Positions 1 to 10,493 of a stretch of 64,000 nucleotides of DNA are shown in pieces. The notes below the pieces were generated by a model. That model worked only from the letters and a program-made list of their open reading frames with translations, was not told where the DNA came from and did no database searches. Both the position numbers and the translations under genes were made by a program. The first letter of the stretch is position 1, and every line of letters starts with the position of its first letter. Source of the stretch: Dendrophyllia cribrosa (lineage: Eukaryota; Cnidaria; Anthozoa; Scleractinia; Dendrophylliidae); the NCBI GenBank assembly GCA_024195265.1, contig JAJLRJ010000010.1, positions 12,168,226 through 12,232,225 of the forward strand, written 5' to 3'.

Positions 1-108
1 CACATGGACGCCATGATGGTCGAGGGATCAATCCCAAAGTTCCTAGCGACACACATTGACTCTGAACATCCGGTATTTGCACTTCCGGTATACAACGTGA
101 ACATTACA
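1..108 (-). mobile_element. Partial 3' LTR of Gypsy element 1
   Basis: Read on the minus strand, a purine-rich tract is followed at position 108 by TGTAATGTTCAC, the TG expected at the start of an LTR. It lies 3' of the Gypsy pol end at 324. The LTR continues beyond the window start, so its CA end and the partner LTR are not visible. Confidence 0.55.
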
Positions 109-123
109 TCTCTTTCCCCCTAG
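109..123 (-). other. Polypurine tract of Gypsy element 1
   Basis: On the minus strand the bases read CTAGGGGGAAAGAGA and abut the putative LTR start. A polypurine tract primes plus-strand synthesis in LTR retrotransposons, and its position between the pol end and the LTR fits. Confidence 0.55.
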
Positions 124-323
124 TGGGCAACTCTCTAAATATTTATCAAAATTGCGATATACAAATACAACAATGAAATCAAATAAACTTAACGGTTGTC
201 CATGACACTACAACTCCTGACATTGAAGAGTTAAACAGAAACCAATGTCCGTAAACACAAGTTGAAGCGTTTCAATTCAACTAGTCACACTATCATAGTT
301 CACAGTTCGCCTAACACTTAGGA

Positions 324-1612
324 CTATAAGTCAAGAATCTGGCGGGGAGTTCGCTTCCTGGTCGATCTGCGTAACGGTGGTTGACCATCAGGACGGGAAG
401 CAGGAGCTTGACTCTCTGGAACAGGTTTGTCTGCATCCGGAAGGTCAGCTCGGACACGAGGAGCGCGCACAGATTTCGATGTGATAGGAACAGGAGCATT
501 AACACATGAAGGCATGGCTGGCGGCTCTTGTGGGGACCTATTGTCAGCCGGCGAGCTGAAACCACTGTCCAGCGATATATCATTGTCACGGTTAATGGCT
601 CATGGGTTCAGACTCTTAAAGAAAGAGGAATTTCTTGTAACCTTGCGATTCTCATTCTCAGCTGTGATCATGCTGCCTTTCTTGTCCACCACAGTCAAGG
701 GGGTAGGTTCGTAAGCAGTTGCGCCTTTAGACACAGTAAATGGTCTCTTGACTAGTACAGTTTCACCGCAGGAGATAGCGCAGGGTTTCACATTTGCCTT
801 GCTGTCAGCATGATCTTTGATCTTGGACTTCTGTGAGGAATCACGTTTGCGGATAATCTCCGACACAGGATCTACGTGGTTAGCTTGAGGTAGTTTGTTA
901 CACATAGGACGTTTCAACAACAGTACCGAGGGGGCGACACCAGTGGTTGCATGAGGAGTGGTGCGATAATTTCGCAAAACTGCTTGCAGCTCCTTCCTCC
1001 AATTTCTCCCTTCTACTTTGGCAGCCTTGATGCACATTTTAGCGTTTTCACGAACCTCTCAACCTCGCCATTGACCCTAGGCCATAGTGGGGTGACCTTG
1101 CGATGCTTGAAACCAAGCACGTGAGCGAACTTAGCAAATTCTTTTCCTTTAAAAGGTGGACCATTGTCTGACCTAACAACCCGGGGAGTTCCAAACGTTG
1201 CAAACAGCTGATCTAGCTTGCGTATGACAGCAGCAGCGGATGTTGACGGCACTGGTTCTACGAACGGGAACCTTGAATAGTCATCAACCAATAGGAGCAG
1301 CGTCTCGCCATGCACATGCGCAAAGTCGATGCTCACTTCATCAAAAGGGTGGTCAGGAAGGACGGACATTTAAAGAGGCTCTCTAGTGTAAATTGGGGTC
1401 ACAACTTGACACGGTAAGCAGGCCTTGATTTTTGTTTCCACCATCTTGTCCATGCATGGGAACCACACCTTTTCTCGCAGGAGAGCTTTCGTCTTCACTA
1501 TGCCCAGGTGGCCTTCATGGGCAATGTCAACGATTCGTTCCTGCAACTTTAGCAAAGAGTGGGGTTTTGTTTGTAAAACATGTAGTACTATAGTAGTTAA
1601 AGAGATGCACAT
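324..1612 (-). pseudogene. Ty3/Gypsy pol, integrase part (broken)
   Basis: This is the 3' part of a Gypsy polyprotein on the minus strand. From 1612 downward there is a zinc-binding H-H-C-C module (HEGHLG ... ACLPC). The integrase core follows, with catalytic D in SIDFAHVHG, D in VRSDNGPPF and E in NGEVERF. A basic C-terminal tail ends RTPRQILDL at 324. An in-frame TAA at 1370-1372 separates the zinc module from the core, a frameshift lies near 1013-1037, and another near 520-600. Reverse transcriptase, RNase H and gag are not seen upstream, so the copy is 5'-truncated near 1612. Confidence 0.85.
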
Positions 1613-1815
1613 ACTTCAGTTGTTCTTCGGTTTAAAAACCTGATTGACATTAAAAAAACATTGCAGTCAGTGATTGAATCTAAGAGGAAATTTCTCTCGT
1701 TGAATCTCAAATCACATAGTTTCAATTTTAGCGGATAATATTTAGTACAGATGAATACTTTTGCTCAAATTTTTGCCAAACTGGAATTCCATTTCCGATC
1801 AGCGCCGCGGATAGT
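1613..1815. other. Intergenic, nothing recognised
   Basis: AT-rich sequence between the Gypsy truncation point and the palindromic element. I see no coding signature or repeat. Confidence 0.5.
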
Positions 1816-1817
1816 TA

Positions 1818-2000
1818 GGGTGCGTTCCTTTGGGATGATCCGGATCCGGATCACTGATCCAAGATCACTCGGATCATGAAGCATCAAAGGAACCGACGAA
1901 TCCACTCTGGACAAGGATTCATCGGTTCCTTTGATGCAGCATGATCCGAGTGATCTTGGATCAGTGATCCGGATCCGGATCATCCCAAAGGAACGCACCC
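1818..2000. mobile_element. Palindromic MITE with TA ends
   Basis: The left arm GGGTGCGTTCCTTTGGGATG and its reverse complement at the right end frame a near-perfect palindrome of about 85-bp arms around a short loop near 1912. TA flanks both ends (1816-1817, 2001-2002), fitting a TA target duplication of a Tc1/mariner-like or similar family. It has no coding capacity. Confidence 0.75.
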
Positions 2001-2002
2001 TA

Positions 2003-2849
2003 CTGTTGTAACTCAGAAACCTAATCAAACAGCCGGCATGTTGTTGACACAGTGGCTATGAAATTTGGTTGCTTTGTACAACTTCACTTACCAAATGGGA
2101 CTTTAACATCTATGAAATTATCGCCTGTAATAAGGAATTCGAAGCTACTTGGTTTCAGTTGTACTTTGGGCAACAAGTTTCGCTTGAGATAGTTTCAACC
2201 ATTTCCTGTTGTTGACATCGGCGCAATGAGAAAAAGGTCAACACGACACTTGACCTTTTCGTTTGCGATCAGTTATCACCTATTCAAGAATTGATATTTA
2301 TCAGGATATAGAGCAACAAAAGCTCATTCGAACACTAGATTTTGTTTTCGAACAAGGAATTTTGTTTGCCACGCAGCAAGAAAAGGGTATACGCAATAAG
2401 CTAAATTTATTTGAAATGTTTTTATTTGTGATTGCGTGACTCACTGTCTCAACTTTTGAAGAAAATTCATGAAAATTGCCTGTGCGTTAACTTCTCTCAA
2501 CGGGTGGCTTTTAAATTACCCAAGCTAAATTTTCGATATATTGCAGTACAGTAACATAGCTTTCTGCTGCTATAACTTTCATTGTAAAATTCGATGTACC
2601 AGGACAAGATTTATGACAGAGAAGTTTCCTCATTTTCAAGTGTTTACCAAAGTGCTGAAAGTAGGAATGTCCGGGCTTTCAAAAAGACATGTAAAAATGT
2701 ATCTTCTTCCAATATTTTTACATCACTATGTTCTCAAAGTATTATTCTACTTAACTGCAAAGAATCATTTCCATACGTTAAGGCGTCTTTCTTTCCGAGC
2801 GATTTAAATATGCAGCAAATTTCGGCAAATTTAATGGCGGCCGCGACCT
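2003..2849. other. Intergenic, nothing recognised
   Basis: AT-rich stretch with short random ORFs only. Part may belong to the diverged TTAA-element copy whose recognisable end lies just downstream. Confidence 0.4.
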
Positions 2850-3022
2850 GAACACGGCATTTTAGTTTTTGGCGGATTTCTGGAAAACGAAAAGTCTTTA
2901 GAAAGTTTGAATGTAATTTTCGTAAATAGGTCACCAAAGGGTTTCTCCTGACCAAATATGAAGAAATCCGAAAATTCAGTTTTGACGGCGAGTTCTCGAT
3001 ATTTACAGACAGCCGCTCTTAA
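2850..3022 (+). repeat. Diverged terminus of the TTAA fold-back family
   Basis: The block AAATATGAAGAAATCCGAAA at about 2956 and the terminal GCTCTTAA match the right end of the 5-kb element at 21190-21272, in the same order and spacing. The copy appears to be an old, diverged end of the same family. PLE-1 later inserted directly at this terminus. Confidence 0.5.
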
Positions 3023-3027
3023 TATCG
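3015..3027. repeat. Target-site duplication, left of PLE-1
   Basis: GCTCTTAATATCG at 3015-3027 recurs exactly at 4126-4138, flanking the PLE copy. Confidence 0.8.
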
Positions 3028-3079
3028 AGAATTTAGTTTTATCGACTGAGTCGATAAGGTAAATTGACCACCGTAAAAA

Positions 3080-3128
3080 GATTCAAATAGCTGACGTTTC
3101 GAGCGCTAGCCCTTCGTCGGAGCGAATC
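3080..3128 (-). ncRNA. Hammerhead-like ribozyme of PLE-1
   Basis: Minus-strand parts, 5' to 3': stem I GCU (3123-3121), box CCGACGA (3120-3114; consensus CUGANGA, so U4 is C), bulged A, stem II GGGC-UAGC-GCUC, GAAAC (3100-3096), GU, C17, then AGC closing stem I (3092-3090). GATTC and GAATC outside extend stem I across an internal loop. The U4 change may inactivate it. Confidence 0.45.
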
Positions 3129-3218
3129 AAGGAATTGTGGGTAGTGTGTGGTTTTATATAGTAAGCGGTGGAGCTACGCTATTGGTGGAAATTTGGTGAC
3201 GTGAAAAACAAATGTAGA

Positions 3219-4124
3219 TTAGTTGAATGAAAAGCGTTCGTTGATTCCGTGGGGTTTGAGAGTGCCGATTTGAAAGATGATTTTTTGTTCTAGGTTTTTA
3301 CGGCTTTCTGTGTTACCCTGGTGTAGGGAAAGGCCGCAGATTGTCATGTGTTGTTTAGAATGGTTAGTAAGATTAAAATGGCGCGCGACTGGTTTGGATG
3401 CGTCTTTGTCATTTTTTTCAACGTCTCGGAGATGTTCACGAAAACGGTCGCCCAGTCTCCTCCCTGTTTCGCCAATGTATATCTTTTTGCAAAAAGTACA
3501 TGTAATGTAGTAGATAACATTTACGGAGGTGCATGTAAAACGATCAGTGATTTTAATAGATCGTTTGGGTCCTGTTATTTTGTCCGCGTTGTGAATGAAA
3601 GGACAAGTGTTACATCGTGTGCGTGTGCATTTGAAAGTTCCCGGTACATCGTCAGATTTCAGTGCGCTCGTAACTAGAAAGTTGCCTATGTTTTTGTCAC
3701 GTTTGAATGAAATTAGTGGGGGTTGTGAAAAAATTCTGCCAGTTTCGGGGTCGTTTTGGAGTAATTTGAAATTTTTTAAAATGATGCTTTTGACTGTGTT
3801 GTTGTGTGGGTGGAAAATGAGGGTGAATGGAATTCTCTCGTTCTCTTCCTTCTGTGGCGTTTGTAGTGCTGGCTGTCTGTCGATCTGTTGTGCACGTTGT
3901 TGGCCCGTATTAACAACAGAGTCAGGGTACCCACGTTTCTTGAAAAACTTGCACATTTCTTCTGATTTGTTGGAAAAATCAGAGTCATCACTACATAGAC
4001 GTCGAAGTCTGAGAAATTGAGAATACGGAATGGCGTTTTTAACGTGCGATGGATGTGAGGATGAATGTAACAGATAACTGTGGGAATCTGTAGGTTTGTA
4101 GTGCACACTTGTGGATAATGTCAA
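3219..4124 (-). CDS. PLE C-terminal region with GIY-YIG endonuclease
   Basis: A 301-residue open frame. The C-terminal third contains VIYYITC and KIYIGETGRRLGDRFREHL, the GIY-YIG nuclease signature with the following catalytic Arg/His region, then a conserved ARHFN stretch. A Cys cluster (CTRTRCNTC) precedes it, as in PLE endonuclease linkers. The N-terminal part resembles the RT-to-nuclease linker. The annotated start is only the edge of the open frame; the native ORF is truncated. In PLEs this nuclease nicks target DNA for target-primed reverse transcription. Confidence 0.85.
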   Translation of the reverse strand: MTLSTSVHYKPTDSHSYLLHSSSHPSHVKNAIPYSQFLRLRRLCSDDSDFSNKSEEMCKFFKKRGYPDSVVNTGQQRAQQIDRQPALQTPQKEENERIPFTLIFHPHNNTVKSIILKNFKLLQNDPETGRIFSQPPLISFKRDKNIGNFLVTSALKSDDVPGTFKCTRTRCNTCPFIHNADKITGPKRSIKITDRFTCTSVNVIYYITCTFCKKIYIGETGRRLGDRFREHLRDVEKNDKDASKPVARHFNLTNHSKQHMTICGLSLHQGNTESRKNLEQKIIFQIGTLKPHGINERFSFN

Positions 4125-4125
4125 T

Positions 4126-4138
4126 GCTCTTAATATCG
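4126..4138. repeat. Target-site duplication, right of PLE-1
   Basis: Exact partner of the 13-bp repeat at 3015-3027. Confidence 0.8.
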
Positions 4139-5400
4139 GTTTTGTACTTTTTATTTGGTCATATTTTAGTTGAAAGTTGATTTTGTATATCAGAGCTTGT
4201 CTTTTGTAAAGATGGTTTTGATTTTTCCATTTCCATATCTAATGCTTTTCTTTGTAAATTTTTGTTTCGCATGGCTTCGCTTACTCCAAATCGTGACATC
4301 TCTACCACTTTCTTTCCAAACCAAGGCAATGCATGCATTGTTAAGCCTTTTAATGCTAATTCACCAATGCCCTGCCCATAGACAGGGCTAATTAGTTTAA
4401 ATTTTTATTGGATACGAAAGGTGTTTTAGTAGCCCCACATTCACTACATTGACATTTTAGCATAAGACGATTATTTTTGGTTTTAAGACGCAGTCTCCCT
4501 TAGATCCTCATATTGATTTTCGCTCCGGAAATAGATTTCACTTATAATTTTTCTGTTAACTTCTATTGGCAAGTAAGTCACAAATATGAAATTAGATCGG
4601 AGAAATTCTGCTTTATAAAAAATGTCTGCCGTAAACTTTTCGCACCCCCTACTGTCTTCGAAACTCAGTAACAAGATCGTGAATTTTGCCAAAACTACAG
4701 CTATTCGCTCTGGACGAAACGATTCACTTGAAACCTTCAAATTCGCTAGCTATAAACAGTGACCCTTTATCTTAATAATCAGATTAATTGTAATTATAAA
4801 CATTCATTAGTATAATAAAACCGAGGATACAAAGTTTGTCCATTTTTGGCACTTATCGCAACATGCTATTTGACCCAAATTCAGGAAAAAAAATCTCAAA
4901 AGTGGTTCGTACTCACAGGCCTTCCTGCATATCAAGGGAAAGTTCCATCTATCGGCTACTAAAATCGGTTAAAACATTTGGCCGTCATCAAGTTGTTGGT
5001 ACGCAAGTGAGGGCTGAACCTGTTCTACTCAGCTAAATACGGCCGTATTTCCATCGGACATTTGGTGAACGAATGCCAGTAATAAAACACGAAATACGTT
5101 TTTCTTCACCATATAGTTTATCCAGGCACGGTGACCAAACTTTCTTAACCAATGTCATCTAAATGGAATCGTTGGATAAGTTTCATTAAAGCAGTCATAC
5201 AGCAATAAATTTCTGTTATCGGCGAAGGTAATTTGCAGTCCGCCATGTTTTCTTAAACCGCTGGCCTGTTTTTTGTCGGCTCACGAACCATATGTTTAGG
5301 TGTTGCCGCAATTGCAAGAACACTCAGCGGTCATGTTTTCCAGTTTTTCAATAAGTATGTATTTTTCTATCTTTCGAATTATAGGAAATTTCAAAATGAT
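4139..5400. other. Intergenic, nothing recognised
   Basis: AT-rich sequence with short ORFs of no recognisable family and no clear inverted repeats. Confidence 0.4.
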
Positions 5401-5423
5401 TGCAGAATCATCTCCAGAATCAT

Positions 5424-5757
5424 CTACAGACCGGCAGGTTGACTTCCGTCCTCCTCGATATCATCCAATGTCGGCTCAAGCTGAGCAGGTCTCACGCGGT
5501 ATGGCTTGAAGCGATTGAAGTGCACAATCAATCTCGTCATCCGTCTCTCCTTTGCGGGAGCCACTTCTTCGCAATGTATTCCGTAAGTGACATCCGATAT
5601 GACCTTGATTATTCGCCAAGGTCCGGACCAGAGACAGTGGAGGAGACAGCTGTCCCCAGGTGGATGTGCCGGAAGTTCCACTGTCCCTGGTCCGATATGA
5701 CCTTGATTATTCGCCAAGGTCCGGACCAGGGACAGTGGAACTTTCGGCACATCCACC
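5424..5757 (-). pseudogene. Gypsy 2 integrase C-terminal tail
   Basis: The frame reading RRMTRLIVHFNRFKPYR is typical of the last part of Gypsy integrases, downstream of the chromo-like region. It continues the pol fragment at 7031-7250 on the other side of the nested transposon. A local inverted duplication at 5597-5756 scrambles the junction. Confidence 0.7.
5597..5756. repeat. Local duplication-inversion in Gypsy 2
   Basis: GATATGACCTTGATTATTCG occurs twice (about 5598 and 5694). Around them, 5658-5692 is the reverse complement of 5722-5756, forming a stem with a short loop. This is a tandem plus inverted rearrangement of pol sequence, absent from a normal element. Confidence 0.7.
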
Positions 5758-5765
5758 TGGGGACC

Positions 5766-7022
5766 GCAACCTCGTTCCCAGGGTCTCTCTTCTTCCCGCC
5801 CCCTGGAGCGAGAGAGAGAGAGACCCTGGCTCAGGCTGGTCACGTGTCTCCCAGAATCTGGGAGATTCCAATTAAAGGACACGGGGGAGGGGCGGTAAAG
5901 TGTGAAATTTGTCTGCTGTAGTTGGGCATTGCGAAACAAATGCAAAAGCGTTCGGCGGCTCGCGAAAAATGTGAAGCGGCGGTCATCCTCAGACTTCGAA
6001 AACATATCCACACGGTCTGGTTCTGAAAGTGTAAGTTGCTTTAGGATCAGAGGAATTGTCACGGCGCTTGAAGATTTACCGCAGTAAAGCTAATTTTGAA
6101 TTGACGCCGCAAAGCTCGCGCTCTTGATTTATGGCATTGTTAGGGACTGGGATGAATTATCGCTACATACTGCTTAACAGGCGATGTTTAAGCTTCATTC
6201 GAAAGGCACATTAAAGTGCTGCCGTCTGTTCTCTGGCGATGGCAAAGCAAGAAAGAAGCGGCCACCACGGACCAAATGTTTTCACGCTGATCAACAGTAC
6301 ACTTTTATAACAGGAAACGATCGAGAAAAGACAATGAAAGCTTTTATTCTTCGTGTGTGAGGCATGTTGTTTAGTTACTATGTTCACCAGTTCCAGTCGT
6401 TTGGATGTCTATACATTGTTCATTTTATACTTGTGAATTTTTGAGCAACAATTTTATCCTTGCGTATTGTTTATTCGCTTTCGTTTGAATCGTTTGACTG
6501 AACCTTCGTTATTTCAATTTTAGGATTTTGTTCATATTATGTTCAGTTCAAAAATTATAAGTTGTCAGGATCTTTTGTCCTTCTATTTATTGAGTTATAA
6601 ACGGCAGGCATAACATAAACAGCAAAATTGAAGCACTTTTCACGGCCAAAGAGATTTCTAACATCCCTATTCGGTTGACGATATAAAAGCCTGAGATGTT
6701 TTATCTGTTTTATTCCGGGTCTTGCTATAATCACAGAGAATTTTTTACGTCTTTTATATATATCTTGCAATACAGGTTCCTATTTTCAACAAGAGGTTAT
6801 GGAACATGGAACATAATTTATTTCACAGCCACAGCTGAAACAACAACCGTCGCGCACAGCACGAGCCTTGCCACTGTACAGAAAACAAGGCAACGTTACA
6901 AATACTGTCTACCCCTCCTTAGGATTATAATTGTCCACGAGACACGTGACCAGCCTGAGCCAGGGTCTCTCTCTCTCTCGCTCCAGGGGAGGGAAGAAGA
7001 GAGACCCTGGGAACGAGGTTGC
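5766..7022. mobile_element. hAT-like non-autonomous transposon in Gypsy 2
   Basis: The ends GCAACCTCGTTCCCAGGG and its complement CCCTGGGAACGAGGTTGC extend inward as an inverted repeat of roughly 80-90 bp containing GAGA-rich sequence. The 8-bp direct repeat TGGGGACC lies at 5758-5765 and 7023-7030, the duplication length used by hAT transposases. The 1.1-kb interior has no transposase frame. Confidence 0.8.
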
Positions 7023-7030
7023 TGGGGACC

Positions 7031-8090
7031 GCTGTCTCCTCCAGCCACACCAGGTCACCTACTTGATAAGGTCTGGGACGTCCATTGCAGCGTGCATCAT
7101 ATACATCCTTCTGGTGACGGAGATTGACCTTCAAATTTTCTTCCACCCGTTCCCGTACTTCCTTAAGGATTTCATGCTGCTTCTTGACGAACGATGAGTG
7201 ATCAGGAGGTCGTTCCAACGGAGGTTCGTCCCTCATTGCGTCAATAGGCAACCTCAGTTACCTGCCAAACATAAGCACACTTGGAGAGAACCCTGTTGTT
7301 TCGTGTGATGCTCGCAATGCCAGAAGGACCATAGGAAGGGAATGATCCCATTCTTTCTGTTCATCAGCAATCTTAGCAATGACGCTGGTAACTGTCGTCG
7401 GGATCTGCCTTTCAGCCCCCCCCCCCCCCCCCCCCCCCCCCCCCCATCGCACTGAGGGTGGTAGGGTGTTGTTCTCTGTTTGACTGATTCAATTAAGCTG
7501 CATAACCTGCGGAGTGTCCGAGACTCAAAATTACTACCCTGGTCACTAAGTACTCCACGAGGACAACCGAAACGGCACACAAAGTTGTCCACAACAGCTT
7601 GCGCGACGGTCTCAGCTTCTTGGTTAGGTAAAGCATACGCTTCAGGCCACTTTGTATACATGTCTACCACAACAAGAACAAACTTGTTTCCTCCGTTGGT
7701 CTCCGGGAGTGGTCCAAGAATGTCAATTTGAATCCTCTCCAGTGGATAGCCCGTCTTGGTAGATTCCATGGGTGCCCTCGGTCGTGGAATAGGCCCGTTT
7801 CTGGAGCCACATGTATGACATGTACGGCAGTACAGTTCAGTATCCTCTGTATGGCCAAAGCAGTAGAAGCGTTTTCGCACATTGTCTGTAGTCTTACGTA
7901 CTGACAAGTGCAGTAGATCGCCCTTCAAATTCTGTGGAACACACAACTGGTGACTCTCTCGTCCTGTCTTCTCGTCAAACCATCGCCGGTACAGCACCTC
8001 ATCCTGTAACAGAAACCGGTCGTATTGACCCCAAAGAGACCACATATGTTGGTTTGCCCCTTTCATCTTTTCTCTCGGGGGTCTCTTCAA
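7031..8090 (-). pseudogene. Gypsy 2 integrase
   Basis: The H2C2 zinc module (ending ELYCRTCHTC) is followed by the catalytic core: D in RIQIDILGPLP, D in GVLSDQGSNF, and a normal HPQCDG after it. The expected run on to the catalytic E is interrupted by the poly-C tract at 7418-7445, after which the frame changes. The region 7031-7250 (frame reading VWLEETAVPS at its end) leads to the nested transposon. Confidence 0.85.
7418..7445. repeat. Poly-C homopolymer
   Basis: About 28 C residues in a row inside the integrase. This could be a real microsatellite or an assembly/sequencing artefact; it breaks the frame either way. Confidence 0.9.
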
Positions 8091-8174
8091 TGCTTTAAGC
8101 CACTAGAATACCGCACTCAGATGTTTGTCCTTGGTTTGCTCCACTCTCAGGTGAGCATTGGACCACAGTGGGGG

Positions 8175-8642
8175 TTAGTGCCTGGGTTCCGATTGGTTTC
8201 CGTTCCGAACAGAAGCAGTGGCATCATTGGTGGTAGTTGTTCGGACAATCAACGGCGCAGGAGATGAAATATCTGATTCGTCCGACACGTCAGCCATGGG
8301 GTTTTCTGGCCAAGGTCGACGGGACAGCCCATCAGCATTAGCATGGAGACGTCCTAACCGATGCTCTATTTTCATATCAAACTGTTGGAGGTATTCAAGC
8401 CATCGGGCTTCTTGCGGTCTGGGTTGCTTAAAATTCTGCAGCCAAACTAACGATCGGTGGTCCAGACGTGCAGTGAACTTCTTGTTGATCAAATAGGGGA
8501 AGAAGGCCTCTGCTCCAAACACCAGCGCATACATCTCAATCTTGATTGGTGGCCACTTCTTTTGTGATTTAGCCAGGGTTTTAGCAGCGTATGCAATTGG
8601 GTGTTCCTCGCCATCTTGCACTTGAGACAACACAGCGGCCAC
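8175..8642 (-). pseudogene. Gypsy 2 RNase H domain
   Basis: An open frame with HPIAYAAKTLAKSQKKW, KFTARLDHRSLVWL and ARWLEYLQQFDMKIEHR followed by NADGLSRR, the standard tail of Gypsy RNase H. It is separated from the RT upstream by frameshifts around 8650-8750. RNase H removes the RNA strand of the RNA-DNA hybrid during reverse transcription. Confidence 0.85.
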
Positions 8643-8749
8643 ACCTGTTGTACTAGCAACGGTGTCTAGGACAAATGGAAGGTCAAATCTTAGGAATGCG
8701 AGGACTGGTGCTTCACAAAGGGCTTGTTTTAGAGTGTCAAAGGACGTCT

Positions 8750-9560
8750 AGCAGTCGTTGGACCACTCAAAATTACGACCATTTTCCTTAAGGTAGAAGA
8801 GAGGTGTTGCGAGGGTTGCAAAATCTGGTATGAACTTTCTCTAGTAACCGATCTTTCCCATGAAAACACGTAACTCAGACACATTGGTTGGTGGTGGCCA
8901 TGATTTTACGGCAGAAACCTTTTCTGGGTCTGTGGACACCCCTGCGACGACAGCACATGTCCAACAAATGGTACACTTTGTGGAAGGAGACGGCATTTCC
9001 CCGGCTTCACTTTCAATCCAGTCTACTCAATGCGGGTGAGAACACGATCCAATGCCTCGCAATGCTTGGCAAATGTGGGACTGAAGACAAGAACATCGTC
9101 AAGGAATGCCAAGAGTTCCTCCCACGTCATTCCTGCTAATACACTTGCAATATGGCGCACGAAGAAGGGAACTGCATTGCAAAGCCCAAAGGAGACTCGC
9201 TTCCAATGCCAGTGCCCTTGCTTGGTAGAGAAGGCTGTCTTCTCTCTATCGTCCGGGTGAATTTCAAAGGCATGATAGGCAGAGATTAGATCCAGGGTTG
9301 AAAAAAAAATTCGCTCCAGCTAGGGTATCAATCATATTTTCCACCCTTGGAACAGGATAATGTTCCTTGGCAGTGACACTATTTAGTTTGCGGAAATCTA
9401 CACAATAACGGTACGAGCCGTCCTGTTTGGAGGCTAAGACAACCTGTGCACTCCAAGGACTGGTAGACGGTTCTATTAAATCTCTCTCCAGTAACCTTTG
9501 AGTTTCTTCGCTTATGTACTGTTCTTGTTACGGTGAAAAGCGACGCAAGGATAGTCTTGA
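8750..9560 (-). pseudogene. Gypsy 2 reverse transcriptase
   Basis: Translated in pieces on the minus strand: SYRYCVDFRKLNSVT at about 9430-9380 is the RT fingers motif, and AFLDDVLVFS at about 9110-9080 is the catalytic FLDD box. Several frameshifts and an A-run at 9301-9309 separate the pieces, so no RT can be made. Confidence 0.8.
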
Positions 9561-9708
9561 AGGGGGCGCAGACCCAGTATTTATTCGAAGTTGTGCCTTC
9601 GTGCAGTGGCCAATGTCATGTGCCCTCCTGGATACCGCTTTAGAGTGCTTGCTATCTGGTCGTTGTCTATCGAGAATAGCTGCCTCATTTCCTCAACCTC
9701 ATCTCAAC

Positions 9709-10450
9709 TCAGCTCTGTCTCAATAATGCGTTGCAATTCAGTGTTCTTTCATCGCTGTCGCCTGAGGTGGTTTCAACTCTGTAATTTTGGGCTGTGGGTA
9801 TTGCTTGGCCTCTCTCTACTTTTGGACAGAACTCTCCCACACTAATGTTCTTGCAGATGGTAACCGGTCGGGCGGAATAGTTATAGAAGCGGACTGGGAC
9901 TGATCCGTTATTGACTAAGGATAGAGTACAGGGCACCGAAACGGGGAACCTTTCGAAGAATTTGTCCATGGGTTCTAGAACTCCGTGAATTCCATCCAAA
10001 TTTGTCCCTTTAACCTGGCAATTGAGATCAACTCTCCTGTCTGGTTGTATAATTACAGTTTCCACTAAAGAGGCCCTGTGCACCTCCCAACTTGATTCAT
10101 CTCGCAGCTTCACCTGGGCGTTCCCAGTATGAAGAGCTCCACTGGCAAAGTCGACAACACATCCATTGTCCCTTAAAACGTCCACCCCGATTAGGGTACT
10201 CTGCTTGAGGTTGTCGCAGATATAGAACAGCTGTTTAGCTCTTACACCCTCAAGAGTCACATCCAGTTCCACAGTTCCCAGGATGTCTAGTTGTGAACCC
10301 TCAGCACCCACAATCTAGGATTCCACCTTCCCCAGGATCTCAGATCACCTACACCAATAAGCTTGAACACTTCATTACTCAAAAGACAAATCGGACTACC
10401 ACAGTCTAATACTGCACTCACAGGGGTCCTTAGGTTGGATGGAGCTAATT
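9709..10450 (-). pseudogene. Gypsy 2 aspartic protease region
   Basis: Near 10410 the minus strand encodes VLDCGSPICLLS, a retroviral-type protease active-site segment with DCG in place of the usual D-T/S-G. A stop near 10315 precedes a 200-residue open frame (10311-9709) with LIGVDVLRDNGCVVDF, the second conserved protease segment, and a linker to RT. Confidence 0.7.
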
Positions 10451-10493
10451 CGTATCACAGGCACTTGGTCTCCGGGCGGGGAGCGACTCACAT

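Larger units (their letters stand above)
3028..4125 (-). mobile_element. Penelope-like element 1 (5'-truncated)
   Basis: The insertion lies between 13-bp direct repeats and has one open GIY-YIG-containing ORF on the minus strand plus a hammerhead-like motif near its 3' end. The reverse transcriptase core is missing, so the copy is 5'-truncated. Precise duplications suggest a fairly recent insertion. Confidence 0.8.

Noticed and set aside
5424..6062. 212-codon minus ORF as one protein
   Set aside because: It is a fusion of transposon end, rearranged pol and the integrase tail, not a gene.
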